NCBI RefSeq assembly: GCF_010614725.1
Contig: NZ_JAAEHL010000004.1
Location: 1 to 64,000 of the forward strand
DNA length: 64,000 bases
Reading direction: 5' to 3'
Source: Flavobacterium ajazii
GTDB lineage: Bacteria; Bacteroidota; Bacteroidia; Flavobacteriales; Flavobacteriaceae
The notes beneath the pieces are model-generated. The model saw nothing but the letters and a program-made list of their open reading frames with translations. It was not told where the DNA came from and searched no databases. Made by a program: the position numbers and the translations under genes. Below, in pieces: positions 1 to 9,725 of this stretch; the stretch's first letter is position 1, and the number at the start of each line of letters is the position of its first letter.

Positions 1-1373
1 CATTTATTATTGACTCTTAAATTGGCATCCTGGGTCAGAACAAGTCTGTCTAGTTTATCATATACTAGGTATTCCCATTGTTTTCCCGGTAATTTCTTTT
101 CCACCAAACGATTTTTGTTATCATATTTGTATTGGTAGGCCAAATCATCTAATTGAGTTTGACTGATAGCTGTAGTACTAGTACTAACAGTACTTTGAAG
201 AGTAGATAAATCAAAGAAAAAAGTCCCATAAAAAACACCTGTAGTTGTATCAGACAATCCGGAGGAATTAATATATAAATTACCTGAACTTATGTATACC
301 GATCCAGCATCATTACCATTGCCAAAAGTTATATGTCCTAAATCCATATCAGGAAGCATGGGGGTTATAAAATCTAAATTCATGATAAACCCATCCCTAA
401 ATTGTAACTCACTCGCATAGGCATTAATCGTAATATCAAAATATCCGTTATAGATGTTAATACTAATATCATTATCATCTGTAGGGTGAACAAATAAATT
501 AGGATAATCATCAATCCAATAACTTTGTTCCTCCCAATTATCCGATAAATTAATTGTCGTCAAACTCTCTGTTGTCATTTTTGGAGGCAATACATAGGTC
601 AAATTACCAAAGTCATCATAAACATAATAAGTATCATGTTGTTCATTAGCTGTACTTGTTCCTACAGTACCATAGGTTCTTTTAAGAATCACTTGGCCTT
701 GTTTATTTTTAAACTCTATCGTTGATCCATTTCTTTCAAGAGGATTGGCAGCAGTATTCTCGTCATAGGTTACTGTTTTATACAGTTCATTTGGTGCATA
801 AAAGCCTGCGTCTACAATTGTTGGTGTATAAGTATTATTTGCAAAAGATAAATTCACTCTAAAACTTCTAACTTCATTAGCTATATTAGTTTGATAATCC
901 ATTTTTATTTCATGTCCGGAACCTAAAGCCCAGCCTGCACCCGGAGCAGCCTGTTTTAAGACACGGTTGAGTGGCGATGGTTCAAATTGTTTTTCACTAA
1001 ATGGGTTATAGGTATATTCATATTTGGCTGTATTATAAAATGCAGTAGTTGCATTTAAAGCATCAGTCCTAAAAGTTCCTCCATTACTGGTTGCTGCATA
1101 AGGCAAATAATCTTTGCTTTGCCTACCAAAATCATCATAGGCAATTGGAGTGATAATATCTTCATTATTCCCACCTGCTTTTACCCCTATACTTTGCATA
1201 GGCCTACCCAAGCCATCAAAATGAGTAATATTTTGATTCGCCTGATTAATAGAAGGCATATTAATTTCTGTAGAACTCGCTACTTTATATGTAGTACTTT
1301 GAATATTATTTGTTGTTTGCGCCTTGATAACCATAAAGGATAAAAAGATCAAAAGGAATGCTATTTTTTTCAT
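1..1373 (-). CDS. DUF6443/Rhs YD-repeat protein, N-terminal part (runs off left edge)
   Basis: The minus-strand frame stays open from an ATG at 1373 to the window edge, giving about 457 residues with no stop. It starts with a signal peptide ([19 protein letters not shown]). An early segment reads [13 protein letters not shown] and then [15 protein letters not shown], the signature of the DUF6443 N-terminal domain of Bacteroidota Rhs proteins. The last residues in view, DANLRVNNK, fit a YD-repeat segment. It lies 68 bp downstream of the 1229-aa YD protein on the same strand, so the two are probably co-transcribed. This mirrors the plus-strand pair at 18209-27639. The Rhs core and any toxin tip lie outside the window. 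The family call is firm; the effector activity cannot be known from here. Confidence 0.85.
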   Translation of the reverse strand, partial: MKKIAFLLIFLSFMVIKAQTTNNIQSTTYKVASSTEINMPSINQANQNITHFDGLGRPMQSIGVKAGGNNEDIITPIAYDDFGRQSKDYLPYAATSNGGTFRTDALNATTAFYNTAKYEYTYNPFSEKQFEPSPLNRVLKQAAPGAGWALGSGHEIKMDYQTNIANEVRSFRVNLSFANNTYTPTIVDAGFYAPNELYKTVTYDENTAANPLERNGSTIEFKNKQGQVILKRTYGTVGTSTANEQHDTYYVYDDFGNLTYVLPPKMTTESLTTINLSDNWEEQSYWIDDYPNLFVHPTDDNDISINIYNGYFDITINAYASELQFRDGFIMNLDFITPMLPDMDLGHITFGNGNDAGSVYISSGNLYINSSGLSDTTTGVFYGTFFFDLSTLQSTVSTSTTAISQTQLDDLAYQYKYDNKNRLVEKKLPGKQWEYLVYDKLDRLVLTQDANLRVNNK

Positions 1374-1441
1374 AACTTTTAGCTTTGTTTTACACTAATG
1401 AGATTAAAACTATCTTTATTCTAAACCTTGTTTCAGTTTCC

Positions 1442-4400
1442 TTACTCTGTAAGTGTTCCCGAAACATTCAGTATATTATTCCCATTAGTTCTATCTGAAT
1501 TAATTGTAATAGTTGCAGATTGGAAACCAGATTCAGATCCTGCATTATGGAAAACTACATCAAAATCCTTATGACCTCCAGGAGCAATAGCCCCCGAATA
1601 AAACGGTCCCGCTAACGTGAATGTCCAAAAATCAGAAGATACAATTGACGAAACATTTAAAGTGGAATTTCCTGTATTATAAATTTGGATGGTTTTAGTG
1701 CTGTCATTATATCTGCTAACTGTTCCAAAATCAAGATTACTTATTGAGGTGCCATTGTAACGAATATCCATAATTCTTGAACCTGTACCAACAACTGCTG
1801 TACCTGTTCCTGATAAATTGATTTGAGGACCAGTAGCATTTGAATTAATACTAGCAATACCTGAATAAGCAGTTGCATCAGTTGGATTAAATGATACTGC
1901 AAGAGTTTTAGATTCTCCCCTTAATAAAGAAAATGGAACTTCTGAAGGGGAAACTAAACTAAATCCAGAAGGAAGCTGTATAGAATTAATATTAATATAA
2001 AGAGAAGGATACATAACAGGACTCGTATTTGTAATACTGAAATTCATTAAACTGGATGAACCTACCGGAGCATTTCCAAACGAAAGATTTTGATTACTCA
2101 CACTGTAGGTTAATTTTTCAAAAAAAGTTTGACCACCTCCACAATTCAGATCTCCTGAATATGCAGGAACTATTATAGGACTATAAGTACCAGTCGGTAC
2201 ATAATTGTATTTATAATCCATAAGATAATTTCCTTCATCATCTTTTATTGTCTTTAATTTATTATCCGAATTGTAATCAAAATAGTTGATATTCCCTTTA
2301 GGATCCGTTTTGCTTGTTGTTCCTACCAAAGGATCATAAGTATAAGAAGTAATCATACTATTAGGCAAAAGAGTTCTTAATACAGACGTAGCAGAACGTA
2401 ATATCCCTTCCTGCCCAGCTGTACCTATTGTTCGGTCATTATCTACATTGGATGCACTAACTACAGCATCAATTGCTGTTTGTATAGATGTTGTAATCTG
2501 TGACGATTCAAAATTGTCTATTTTTGCAATCGGATACCGTTTATTATAACCCCAAATATAAAAAGTATGCGAATCGTTTGCTTTAGAAACTTCCAAGACA
2601 TTCCCTTTATCATCATAGCCATGATAGAAATAACGGGAATCAAAATTACCCCCCTCTTTTTTAGCATAGATTTGTTCCGGTTTTAAAATAGCATTTCCCC
2701 AATTTTTATAACCAAATAACTCTTTACTAATACTCATATTATTTTTTAATGTTTCTTTCTCAAGGATTGTAGTGCGATAATTATTAGATGCCAAGGTAGC
2801 CACCATAGCCTGTTGTGTGCCAGTCATAATACCCAGATCAGGAATTGCATCGCCTACCGTATAATAGTATTTTTCAGTAAGAACATCTCCTGTACTCGTT
2901 TTTAAACTTTTGGATTTAAGGTTAAAAGTATAAGTATCATCATACACAAATGAGGTTTCCGTAGTCACAGGGCTACCATGATTGTAACTTGTTTGAATTG
3001 TTGAAATTAATTTATCATTATTGATTTCTATAAAGTAATCATGCGGATTGAAAACAACATTAGCATTAAAAAACTGTGACATTGTAGTACCTAATGGATT
3101 TTCAATGTACATCCTATATGGTAATCCAAAAAAATGATGATTAGGAAAAGTCATTAGTCCAGCAATCCATCTTCTTTCATATGAATATTGATAATCTGTA
3201 TGTTCTAAAACAGTATCATTATTATTTTTTATTGTTTTATTAATTAACCTTGGTCCTCCTGTACCCAAATTACGAAGAACCTCTTTAAAATATTCCCGTG
3301 TGTCTTTTCCAGTTTGGGTATCTAAATAAGTTGAAGGCGTATATTCGTATTCAAAAACAGTTTTGCCTTCATTACTATATTCCGTTACTTCATCATACCA
3401 AACATTAGGTTCAAATGAACTGTAATTACTCTGAGCGCTAATTATTCTTTCCCGATAATTTTGGAAATAAAGTGTAGAAAGATCCCACCCTCCCATATCA
3501 TTCTCTATTCGAGCTCCATGCCCAGTATGTTGATTTTCACTCAAAAACGCATTGGAAAACCCATTTTTTTGTTTTAAAAAAGACATGGTCAAATTTCCTG
3601 CTCCAGATTCATTATGCCCATATTTGTATGACTTGACCATTGTTTTATTGGACACAGGATCATAGGTATTTATTTGTTTAATTCTAAGTCCCATACCACA
3701 AGAAACCCCTTCATCTGTTTGATAAGAATTAGGTTCATATTCAAAACTAGTTTGTCCTCCAGTAGGATATATTATATTTTTAAGAATCCGAGCCTGTGAT
3801 TTTACAGGATCAAAACTACGATCAGCATAACCAACAACTCTATCTCCTATTGCACTCCAAGAAGTCTTAACATCTAGTGTCATTTTTGGAAACAAGCTCG
3901 TATTGGGTTTACCATTATACAAACCTAAAAAATCCTGACTCTTAAAAAAGTTCGTTATTTGTTGTTGATCATAGAAAAATTCATAGGCATTTTCACCACT
4001 TATAAGTAACTTCGTAAGTTGTTTGTTTGCCTTTTCCAACTGAATAATTTTGATGGCATTTCCCTCATGATTTCTAAAAGTTATTTTATCCAAAATATCG
4101 TAATCATTCGTAGAAGCCCCCTCAGAATAATCAAAAGATATACTTTCACCTGTATTGTATTCTATAGTACTTACGGACCTTGTTGTATAAAAATTATCAT
4201 AATGACCAGAAGGATAAATAACACTATAACCAGTCTGACCATCCCATTGACCAATTGCCATGTTTGCAAAAGAACAATTAGCTTGATTATTATCAAAACC
4301 ACAATCCATCATATCATTTACAACCAAAGATTCTACTAATTCAGCTAGACCAACATTAGCAACAGAATTCTCGTAATGAAAAATTACAGAGTTATTATTC

Positions 4401-5131
4401 CCCGGGGGGTCAATCTCTGTTAGCATCCAACTTGTAATACCTCTATCAGTATATTCTATGTATTCTGAATTTCCAAGAGAACTTCCAAATTTGTAAATAA
4501 CACCATTTTCATCTGTAATTTCAAAAGAAGAAAATCTACCCTGTGCAGTTACACCCAATACTCTAATATCTAATGAAGATTGAGGAATCGTTGTGGCTTT
4601 GAGTGTCCCGGAAACCCATTCCAATATAAATGTAGCATTTGCATTAGGAAGATGAACACTAAATATATCATATTGAGCATCTTTGCCAGGTGTTACCCCA
4701 AAATTATTATCTAAAGCTGTATGAGGTGCTATGTCATTAAGATATAAGGGATCATTTAAACTTGAATTTGCTGTTCGTATGTCGTTGGTTGGAGCAGTAT
4801 CGTCTGGATTCCCCACAATGGTTCTTGTTATTTTGAAACCAGGATATAAAGACCAGCCTAACCCTATTATGCCGGTAGCTTCATTTACTTTAATCCCCGA
4901 AGCATGATAACTTAAACTAAAAGGAATACTTACTCCAGATGCTTCCATGGTATATAACGGAATATTAATCTCAGGAATCCCTGTAGCTGTAGAAACCGGA
5001 AAACCTAAATACTTTTGAAACTGTGCCGAAACGGGATCTGGTGGGACAACATCTTTATGATAATTTTGTCCGATGGTAAACTTCACCCAAAAAATTGTTA
5101 TAGCTAATGCTAAAATTCTTTTTGATTTCAT
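1442..5131 (-). CDS. Large secreted SpvB/YD-type Rhs-associated protein with C-terminal ASH/HYDIN-like Ig domains
   Basis: This 1229-residue protein has a signal peptide (MKSKRILALAITIFWVKFTIGQ). The N-terminal region has the pattern SLSYHASGIKV...GLGWSLYPG, typical of SpvB/TcB-like and Bacteroidota Rhs-associated proteins. The middle is rich in YD-like strands, and near residue 950-990 it reads YDPLVGTTSKTDPKGN. From about residue 1010 to the end there are two Ig-like choice-of-anchor-D (ASH/SPD-2/HYDIN) units with the features LSFGNAPVGSSS, VSFNPTDAT and LDFGTVSRYNDS. There is no Rhs core (DHLGNVR) and no obvious toxin tip, so I read it as a scaffold or shell partner of the DUF6443 protein downstream. 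The C terminus (GTLTE) shows no type IX sorting signal. Confidence 0.85.
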   Translation of the reverse strand: MKSKRILALAITIFWVKFTIGQNYHKDVVPPDPVSAQFQKYLGFPVSTATGIPEINIPLYTMEASGVSIPFSLSYHASGIKVNEATGIIGLGWSLYPGFKITRTIVGNPDDTAPTNDIRTANSSLNDPLYLNDIAPHTALDNNFGVTPGKDAQYDIFSVHLPNANATFILEWVSGTLKATTIPQSSLDIRVLGVTAQGRFSSFEITDENGVIYKFGSSLGNSEYIEYTDRGITSWMLTEIDPPGNNNSVIFHYENSVANVGLAELVESLVVNDMMDCGFDNNQANCSFANMAIGQWDGQTGYSVIYPSGHYDNFYTTRSVSTIEYNTGESISFDYSEGASTNDYDILDKITFRNHEGNAIKIIQLEKANKQLTKLLISGENAYEFFYDQQQITNFFKSQDFLGLYNGKPNTSLFPKMTLDVKTSWSAIGDRVVGYADRSFDPVKSQARILKNIIYPTGGQTSFEYEPNSYQTDEGVSCGMGLRIKQINTYDPVSNKTMVKSYKYGHNESGAGNLTMSFLKQKNGFSNAFLSENQHTGHGARIENDMGGWDLSTLYFQNYRERIISAQSNYSSFEPNVWYDEVTEYSNEGKTVFEYEYTPSTYLDTQTGKDTREYFKEVLRNLGTGGPRLINKTIKNNNDTVLEHTDYQYSYERRWIAGLMTFPNHHFFGLPYRMYIENPLGTTMSQFFNANVVFNPHDYFIEINNDKLISTIQTSYNHGSPVTTETSFVYDDTYTFNLKSKSLKTSTGDVLTEKYYYTVGDAIPDLGIMTGTQQAMVATLASNNYRTTILEKETLKNNMSISKELFGYKNWGNAILKPEQIYAKKEGGNFDSRYFYHGYDDKGNVLEVSKANDSHTFYIWGYNKRYPIAKIDNFESSQITTSIQTAIDAVVSASNVDNDRTIGTAGQEGILRSATSVLRTLLPNSMITSYTYDPLVGTTSKTDPKGNINYFDYNSDNKLKTIKDDEGNYLMDYKYNYVPTGTYSPIIVPAYSGDLNCGGGQTFFEKLTYSVSNQNLSFGNAPVGSSSLMNFSITNTSPVMYPSLYININSIQLPSGFSLVSPSEVPFSLLRGESKTLAVSFNPTDATAYSGIASINSNATGPQINLSGTGTAVVGTGSRIMDIRYNGTSISNLDFGTVSRYNDSTKTIQIYNTGNSTLNVSSIVSSDFWTFTLAGPFYSGAIAPGGHKDFDVVFHNAGSESGFQSATITINSDRTNGNNILNVSGTLTE

Positions 5132-5511
5132 AATCTTACTAATATTTGTAATCCTAACAATACTAAACCTATCTTAATGGGTGCTATATTAGTAAGAAAA
5201 ATATTTATCAAATATAAATTATGAACTGTTTAGTATAAATTATCGGTCATTTTTATAAATTACAAACAAAAAATATAAAAAGCATCAAAAAAATATTGTG
5301 TTTATAATATTTCAAATCACCATATTTTTTTGGTAATTTTTTTAAGAGAAATTAAGATAGAAAATGTTAATAATAAAATACTGAACTTAAGTTTACAACT
5401 GAATAAAAAAGTGTTTATACTTTAAGTAATTTATAATCGAAGATTTTAGCTTCACTAAATTGTGGTTTATCAAAACAGTAAAAAATCTCGATAATTTTTA
5501 AGCAACGACAT
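5132..5511. other. Intergenic region between the secretion operon and the minus-strand Rhs pair
   Basis: This is 380 bases of very A+T-rich DNA. It separates the end of gspF from the start of the 1229-aa Rhs-associated gene, both on the minus strand. I see no coding potential and no strong terminator hairpin after gspF. A TAnnTTTG-type box at 5209-5216 is the only regulatory candidate. The Rhs pair could have its own promoter here or receive read-through from the secretion operon. Confidence 0.5.
5209..5216 (-). promoter_or_regulatory. Candidate Bacteroidota -7 box for the minus-strand Rhs pair
   Basis: The minus strand reads TATATTTG, an exact match to the Bacteroidota -7 consensus TAnnTTTG. 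It lies 78 bp upstream of the ATG at 5131. No good TTTG/TTG -33 element is found at the usual distance, so the assignment is weak. Confidence 0.3.
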
Positions 5512-6648
5512 TTACCCAATCGCACTGCTCAACTGGAACATTGGCAAATACATCGCCACCAATAAAACTGCCACCAAAACCCCGACAAAAAGAATGATAA
5601 ATGGCTCTAAAACTGTAGTCATCACCTTAGACTGCTGTACTACTTCCTGATTGTATTGCTCGCTGAGCTGTTTGAAAACATATTCTGTCTGGTTGGTTTC
5701 TTCGGCTACCTTGACCAGCGATATAATCCGGTTGTCAAAAAGCGGGGTATTTTTTAAACTGGAACTTAAACTGTTTCCTTTCAGAATGCTGTTTTCGACT
5801 TGTTCCAGTGCTTCCTGCAACGGGACAAACTGAATCATTTTTTTAACCATCTGAATACTGTTTAATAAAGGGACTTTTGCCGTAGTCAACAATGTAACGG
5901 CCTGAGTGAATTGTGCCAGATACACTTTGGTCATAAAAGCGCCCAGAACCGGAATTTTTACTAAAAAATAGTGTAGTGTCTTTTTGTACTTATGGTTGTC
6001 TTTAAAAAACTGCGTTGAAAATACGAAAGCAATGATGGCCAGTAAAAAATAAAGTCCATACGTTTTGGTCCATACTGATAATTTTACAATAAACTGTGTC
6101 AATACAGGAAGCTCCATATTGTTTTGCTTAAAGATATCCTGAAACATAGGCACCACATAACTCAGCATAAAAACAACTACCAATACCGCTGTACTTAATA
6201 CAATAGAAGGATACGTAAGCGCAGCTACTATAATACGTTTTTGTTCGTTTTTACGTTCAAAAAAATAGCCCAGTTCCTCACATACCCGGGCTGTAGTCCC
6301 TGTTTCTTCCCCAATCTGAATCGAATAATATTCGTACTCTGTAAATGATTTTGAAACACGCAGTGCTTCCGAAAATGGTTTTCCGTTTACGACATCAGTC
6401 AGGATTGTCTGAATTAAATCTTTATCGGCACTTTTCTTTAATGATTCTATAATGAGCGACAGTCCTTCTTTAAAACTAACACCTGCCTTAAGCAAAACTG
6501 CCAGTTCAAGATAAAATGCCTGCTTCTTTTTATTATTGAAACTATCACCAAAAAGCGTAATTTCCTTTTTCAACAAAGTTTCAATACTGCCCGCTCCCTG
6601 AGGCTGAACCGTTTTTTTATTTGGGGTATTTTCAATCTTAAAGGCCAT
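5512..6648 (-). CDS. gspF: Type II secretion/type IV pilus inner-membrane platform protein GspF/PilC
   Basis: The 378 residues contain two T2SF domains. The first starts near residue 44 (FYLELAVLLKAGVSFKEGL) and the second near residue 246 (FTQAVTLLTTAKVPLLNSI). Hydrophobic segments lie near 165-185, 195-215 and at the C terminus (350-372), the usual GspF/PilC layout. The protein is the inner-membrane platform that couples the GspE ATPase to pseudopilus assembly. It is the last gene of the operon and overlaps the preceding pilin-like gene by 11 bp. Length is normal for the family (about 350-400 aa). Confidence 0.95.
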   Translation of the reverse strand: MAFKIENTPNKKTVQPQGAGSIETLLKKEITLFGDSFNNKKKQAFYLELAVLLKAGVSFKEGLSLIIESLKKSADKDLIQTILTDVVNGKPFSEALRVSKSFTEYEYYSIQIGEETGTTARVCEELGYFFERKNEQKRIIVAALTYPSIVLSTAVLVVVFMLSYVVPMFQDIFKQNNMELPVLTQFIVKLSVWTKTYGLYFLLAIIAFVFSTQFFKDNHKYKKTLHYFLVKIPVLGAFMTKVYLAQFTQAVTLLTTAKVPLLNSIQMVKKMIQFVPLQEALEQVENSILKGNSLSSSLKNTPLFDNRIISLVKVAEETNQTEYVFKQLSEQYNQEVVQQSKVMTTVLEPFIILFVGVLVAVLLVAMYLPMFQLSSAIG

Positions 6649-7114
6649 CTTCCTGATTCATAAAAAGGGTTAAGTCATTTTTTTTTGAAACAAAAATCCG
6701 ATAATCGGGTAATTCTGTTTCCGCTACTACAGAAAGCGCATCTATTGGTCCTGATTTTATTTCTTTCCCTCTAAAAAATGCTTTATCGGGTGTTATTTTC
6801 AATTTAATAGTATCCCTATTTCGTAAACTGAATTTTTCCTGAAATGAATAGGTTATCGTATCTATTTCTGACATCATTGTGAGCACCTGTCTGTCTTTAT
6901 CGTAACTTATCGTATGTGGTTCATTAAAGTCCTGCCAGAGTTTTTGTTCAAAGAGCACCAGCGTACTCGTTTTTTCAAAATTGTTCTGAATAGTATGAAT
7001 TTGTTTCTGTACAATCCTTAAAACACTAAATGCCATTCCCACTACAATAGCCGTTATAATCATAACTACTATTAACTCTGCTAGTGTAAACGATTTCAAT
7101 TTTCCTGCTCCCAT
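6638..7114 (-). CDS. Prepilin-like protein, GspJ-type minor pseudopilin
   Basis: This 158-residue protein has a class III (prepilin) signal: a short basic leader ending in Ser8, then FTLAELIVVMI with Glu at mature position +5, then a hydrophobic helix. The leader has Ser instead of the canonical Gly at -1. The rest is a soluble domain of about 120 residues without clear motifs. It overlaps the upstream pilin-like gene by 19 bp and gspF by 11 bp. The size and the position after a GspI-like gene suggest the GspJ role at the pseudopilus tip, but the subtype is an inference. Confidence 0.75.
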   Translation of the reverse strand: MGAGKLKSFTLAELIVVMIITAIVVGMAFSVLRIVQKQIHTIQNNFEKTSTLVLFEQKLWQDFNEPHTISYDKDRQVLTMMSEIDTITYSFQEKFSLRNRDTIKLKITPDKAFFRGKEIKSGPIDALSVVAETELPDYRIFVSKKNDLTLFMNQEDGL

Positions 7115-7440
7115 AGTATCTGCTGTTTAGAAATTTCTTTTTTAGATACCCTGTTTACTGCTGAAACAGAAATCATTTTTTTATCTGAAACTGTTTCTAA
7201 TTCAATACTGATGTCCCAGTCTTTATAATCTTCCTGATAAGGCAGTTTTATAACATTATGCTGCACTTCATACTCTAATTCGTTTATTCTGGTTTCAACA
7301 CCATGCGTATTTTTTGAAAAAGTATTAAAAACCAGGTTGTTCAATATTAAACTTGACACAATGAATATGATTACGACCAATACCGTTGCTACAACTGCTT
7401 CGATTAATGTTGCCGATTTTATTTTTTTTAATACAGCCAT
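7096..7440 (-). CDS. Prepilin-like protein, GspI-type minor pseudopilin
   Basis: This 114-residue protein has the leader MAVLKKIKS followed by ATLIEAVVATVLVVII. Glu falls at +5 if cleavage follows Ser9. The short globular part (LEYEVQHNVIKLPYQEDYK...) shows no further motif. Size and gene order (K-like, I-like, J-like, F) fit a GspI-like minor pseudopilin. It overlaps both neighbouring genes (13 and 19 bp), so translation is probably coupled. The prepilin signal is seen directly; the GspI subtype is inferred. Confidence 0.7.
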   Translation of the reverse strand: MAVLKKIKSATLIEAVVATVLVVIIFIVSSLILNNLVFNTFSKNTHGVETRINELEYEVQHNVIKLPYQEDYKDWDISIELETVSDKKMISVSAVNRVSKKEISKQQILWEQEN

Positions 7441-8717
7441 TTCAAAACAGTTTTAGGTTCTTGCTCTAAAATTATACCGCCATATACTTCGGGAATATTT
7501 TCGTTTTCAATAGTAGCATTGTAAATATGATTCATAAAAATAGAACCTGCCTGATTGGCTACAAATTGTTTTGTAAAAACAGATCCGGAAACGATTCCTT
7601 TTATTTCAAAATTACCATTGCAATAGACCTGTCCTTTTATTCTGGCATCTTTTTCCAGAATAATCTGCGTTTGGAAATCAGGAGTTTCTTTTGTCTGAAT
7701 ATACGTAATACATCCTCTCAGAGTACTTCCTTCATCAATGAAAATCTGATTAGCGGACCGGTCATTAAAATTTAAATTATCTCCTGTACTGTTTTTATTA
7801 TCCTGATACAATACTAAAGCCGAGGGGTAAGTTAAATTACATTTTTTACCCATTGTAATTTTCTTTGAAGCAATTGCCTGAAAACATCCAAGGGTTTCAT
7901 CGTCTATTTCGATAACAGGCGCTATCAATATTACATCTTTCAGCAGGGCTGTTTTTTTTATTTTAATTGATGTTTCTGATTTAATTATGATATTTCCCGT
8001 AATTATCCTGTTTTCAATTATAATTGCCTTTTCAGAATAAAAACCCTTTGTTTTCGCTTTAAAAGAATTAATAATCCGGACACCTGAATTCAAATCAATA
8101 AATTCTTCTTGACGGTTTATTTTGTACTCTTTCAAATAAAAATTTACAGCATCCAGCAATGTTTTCTCTGGCTTAGGCAGCTCTGAAGTACTTTTTTCCT
8201 TACGACCGTAAATCAACTGAGAACCATAGTAACTATTTCCGGCTATGTAGCCCGAATTGACTCCCTGTACTGGCAAGAAAGCGATTCCCTGAATTTTGGT
8301 GTTACCAACCACAGTCAAAGCATTATGGGTTTCCTGTAAATAAAGTGTAGGCGATTTTTCTGAAATCATTACGGAGCCTATTATAGCTGCTTTGGTAAAT
8401 TGCTTTTTACGAAATTGTGCCACCGAAATTCCTTTTTGAAACACACCCCATTGCGACAAATGCGTTTTTATAAACTGGTTTTCTTTTTTAATAAAATCAA
8501 TACCGGTGGTATCTGTACTTAAATCTTTTTGTTGCAGAAGCGACTGAATTCCGATATCGACAATCTGAATGTTTTCAATAGCTCCTTTCGACTGTTCTTT
8601 CATATAGGTAAACGTGTACGCATACAGAACAATGCCTGCCAGAAGCAATGCAATAAGCACTGCAATAAATACTGTAAACTGCAAAGCACCGGATTTTATT
8701 TTGAGTTTTAATTTCAA
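7428..8717 (-). CDS. Large pilin-like protein in GspK/PilX position
   Basis: This 429-residue protein has a basic leader (MKLKLKIKSG) followed by ALQFTVFIAVLIALLLAG, a hydrophobic stretch like a pilin helix but without Glu at +5. The lack of Glu5 is a known trait of GspK, the tip pseudopilin, which is also the largest one. The ectodomain is beta-rich, with many short Ile/Val/Gly strands between about residues 215 and 400, possibly a stacked beta structure. The start overlaps the stop of the upstream GspC/PilP-like gene as ATGA. I do not recognise a specific family; GspK/PilX-like is a positional and architectural call. Confidence 0.6.
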   Translation of the reverse strand: MKLKLKIKSGALQFTVFIAVLIALLLAGIVLYAYTFTYMKEQSKGAIENIQIVDIGIQSLLQQKDLSTDTTGIDFIKKENQFIKTHLSQWGVFQKGISVAQFRKKQFTKAAIIGSVMISEKSPTLYLQETHNALTVVGNTKIQGIAFLPVQGVNSGYIAGNSYYGSQLIYGRKEKSTSELPKPEKTLLDAVNFYLKEYKINRQEEFIDLNSGVRIINSFKAKTKGFYSEKAIIIENRIITGNIIIKSETSIKIKKTALLKDVILIAPVIEIDDETLGCFQAIASKKITMGKKCNLTYPSALVLYQDNKNSTGDNLNFNDRSANQIFIDEGSTLRGCITYIQTKETPDFQTQIILEKDARIKGQVYCNGNFEIKGIVSGSVFTKQFVANQAGSIFMNHIYNATIENENIPEVYGGIILEQEPKTVLKWLY

Positions 8718-9199
8718 TCCTGAAGCATTATAAGATTGAGATTTCCCTTGTACTTCACATAAATAGATTCTTTATCACCATCTTTTAGAAAAATTTCATT
8801 TTCGGTATCGCCAATTTTCATGAAATAATTTTTATTATCTATAATAAGTACAAAAATCTTGTTTTTACCTTTTGAGTCAGCGATCAACCCTTTGTACACA
8901 ATATTCGGCCAAACTAATGCTTCGGGTTCTTTAACTACTTTCGCCGTTTTAGAATGTGCTGTTTTTACTTTTGAAGCTTTTTCGGATACATACATTTTTC
9001 CAAGGAACGGATCTCTGTAGTTTACATTTATGGCAAAAGTTTCTCTTTTATTAATTTTTAAAGGCTTTAAGCTGAATTCCGGATTGCTGACAGGTAATGT
9101 TTCGTCAGCATTGGTAAATGAAAAGACCTGAAACAAAACAGCACCCCAAACCAATAAAACGAGTGGCAACAAAATGTATATGTTTTTTTTGTTTTTCAT
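8714..9199 (-). CDS. PilP/GspC-like periplasmic linker protein
   Basis: This 161-residue protein has one N-terminal membrane helix (about 7-27) followed by a periplasmic domain. The segment YRDPFLGKMY (residues 61-70) resembles the R-D-P-F motif of PilP/GspC-type proteins. It is followed by a basic linker and a small beta domain (VYKGLIADSKGKNKIFVLI), similar to the HR domain that contacts the secretin N0 domain. It sits between the PilO-like and GspK-like genes, 3 bp after the former, as expected for the inner-membrane alignment complex. The role is inferred from motif plus position. Confidence 0.65.
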   Translation of the reverse strand: MKNKKNIYILLPLVLLVWGAVLFQVFSFTNADETLPVSNPEFSLKPLKINKRETFAINVNYRDPFLGKMYVSEKASKVKTAHSKTAKVVKEPEALVWPNIVYKGLIADSKGKNKIFVLIIDNKNYFMKIGDTENEIFLKDGDKESIYVKYKGNLNLIMLQD

Positions 9200-9202
9200 T
9201 TC

Positions 9203-9724
9203 TTAAATTCCTTTATTTTTCTGCATAATAACTTCTACAAACAACTGGTCTGTATTGGTTTTATAATTCCTTTTTTTATTAAAATTTAAATGTTTAATAT
9301 TTCCCAGCATTGGGTTGTTCTCTACTTTGTTTAGTACAGCCAGACATCCGTTAAACGATCCTTCCAGCGAAAATGTGTAACTTGTAGTAGTAAATCCTTT
9401 TTGTGAGGCTATATGAGGTTCTTTAAAATCTACAATCTTTAAATGGTAACTATCACTGTAAGAAGTCAGTTGTTTTAATAAATCATTCTGAAAAGACTCA
9501 GATATATTCACATCATAATTTGCCAGTACCTGATCCAGCTGTTTTTCTTTTTGTACTAACTGCGCTACCAGTTTTGGCATATCGCTGTCTGCAGCTATCT
9601 CCTTTTGTTTGGTTTTGTATTCGTTATAATATTGTAGGGTATTTGAAATTGCAAAAGAGTAACAAACATAAAGCACTACACAAAAACCGGCTACAAGCAG
9701 CTTATTTCTTTTGTCCAAATTCAT
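9203..9724 (-). CDS. PilO/GspM-like inner-membrane protein
   Basis: The 173 residues start with a short cytoplasmic segment, then one membrane helix (about 10-27), a coiled-coil-like stretch (residues 33-70, rich in Lys/Glu/Gln) and a small alpha/beta domain (about 80-173) of the ferredoxin-like type seen in PilO/GspM. It lies directly after the PilM/N-like gene (1 bp gap) and before the PilP-like gene, the standard order M-N-O-P. Sequence similarity to named PilO proteins cannot be tested here, so the call rests on topology and order. Confidence 0.65.
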   Translation of the reverse strand: MNLDKRNKLLVAGFCVVLYVCYSFAISNTLQYYNEYKTKQKEIAADSDMPKLVAQLVQKEKQLDQVLANYDVNISESFQNDLLKQLTSYSDSYHLKIVDFKEPHIASQKGFTTTSYTFSLEGSFNGCLAVLNKVENNPMLGNIKHLNFNKKRNYKTNTDQLFVEVIMQKNKGI

Positions 9725-9725
9725 T

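Noticed and set aside
4019..4339. 106-codon plus-strand frame within the 1229-aa Rhs-associated gene
   Set aside because: Antisense shadow of a well-supported coding region, Ile/Thr/Cys-rich without domain features.
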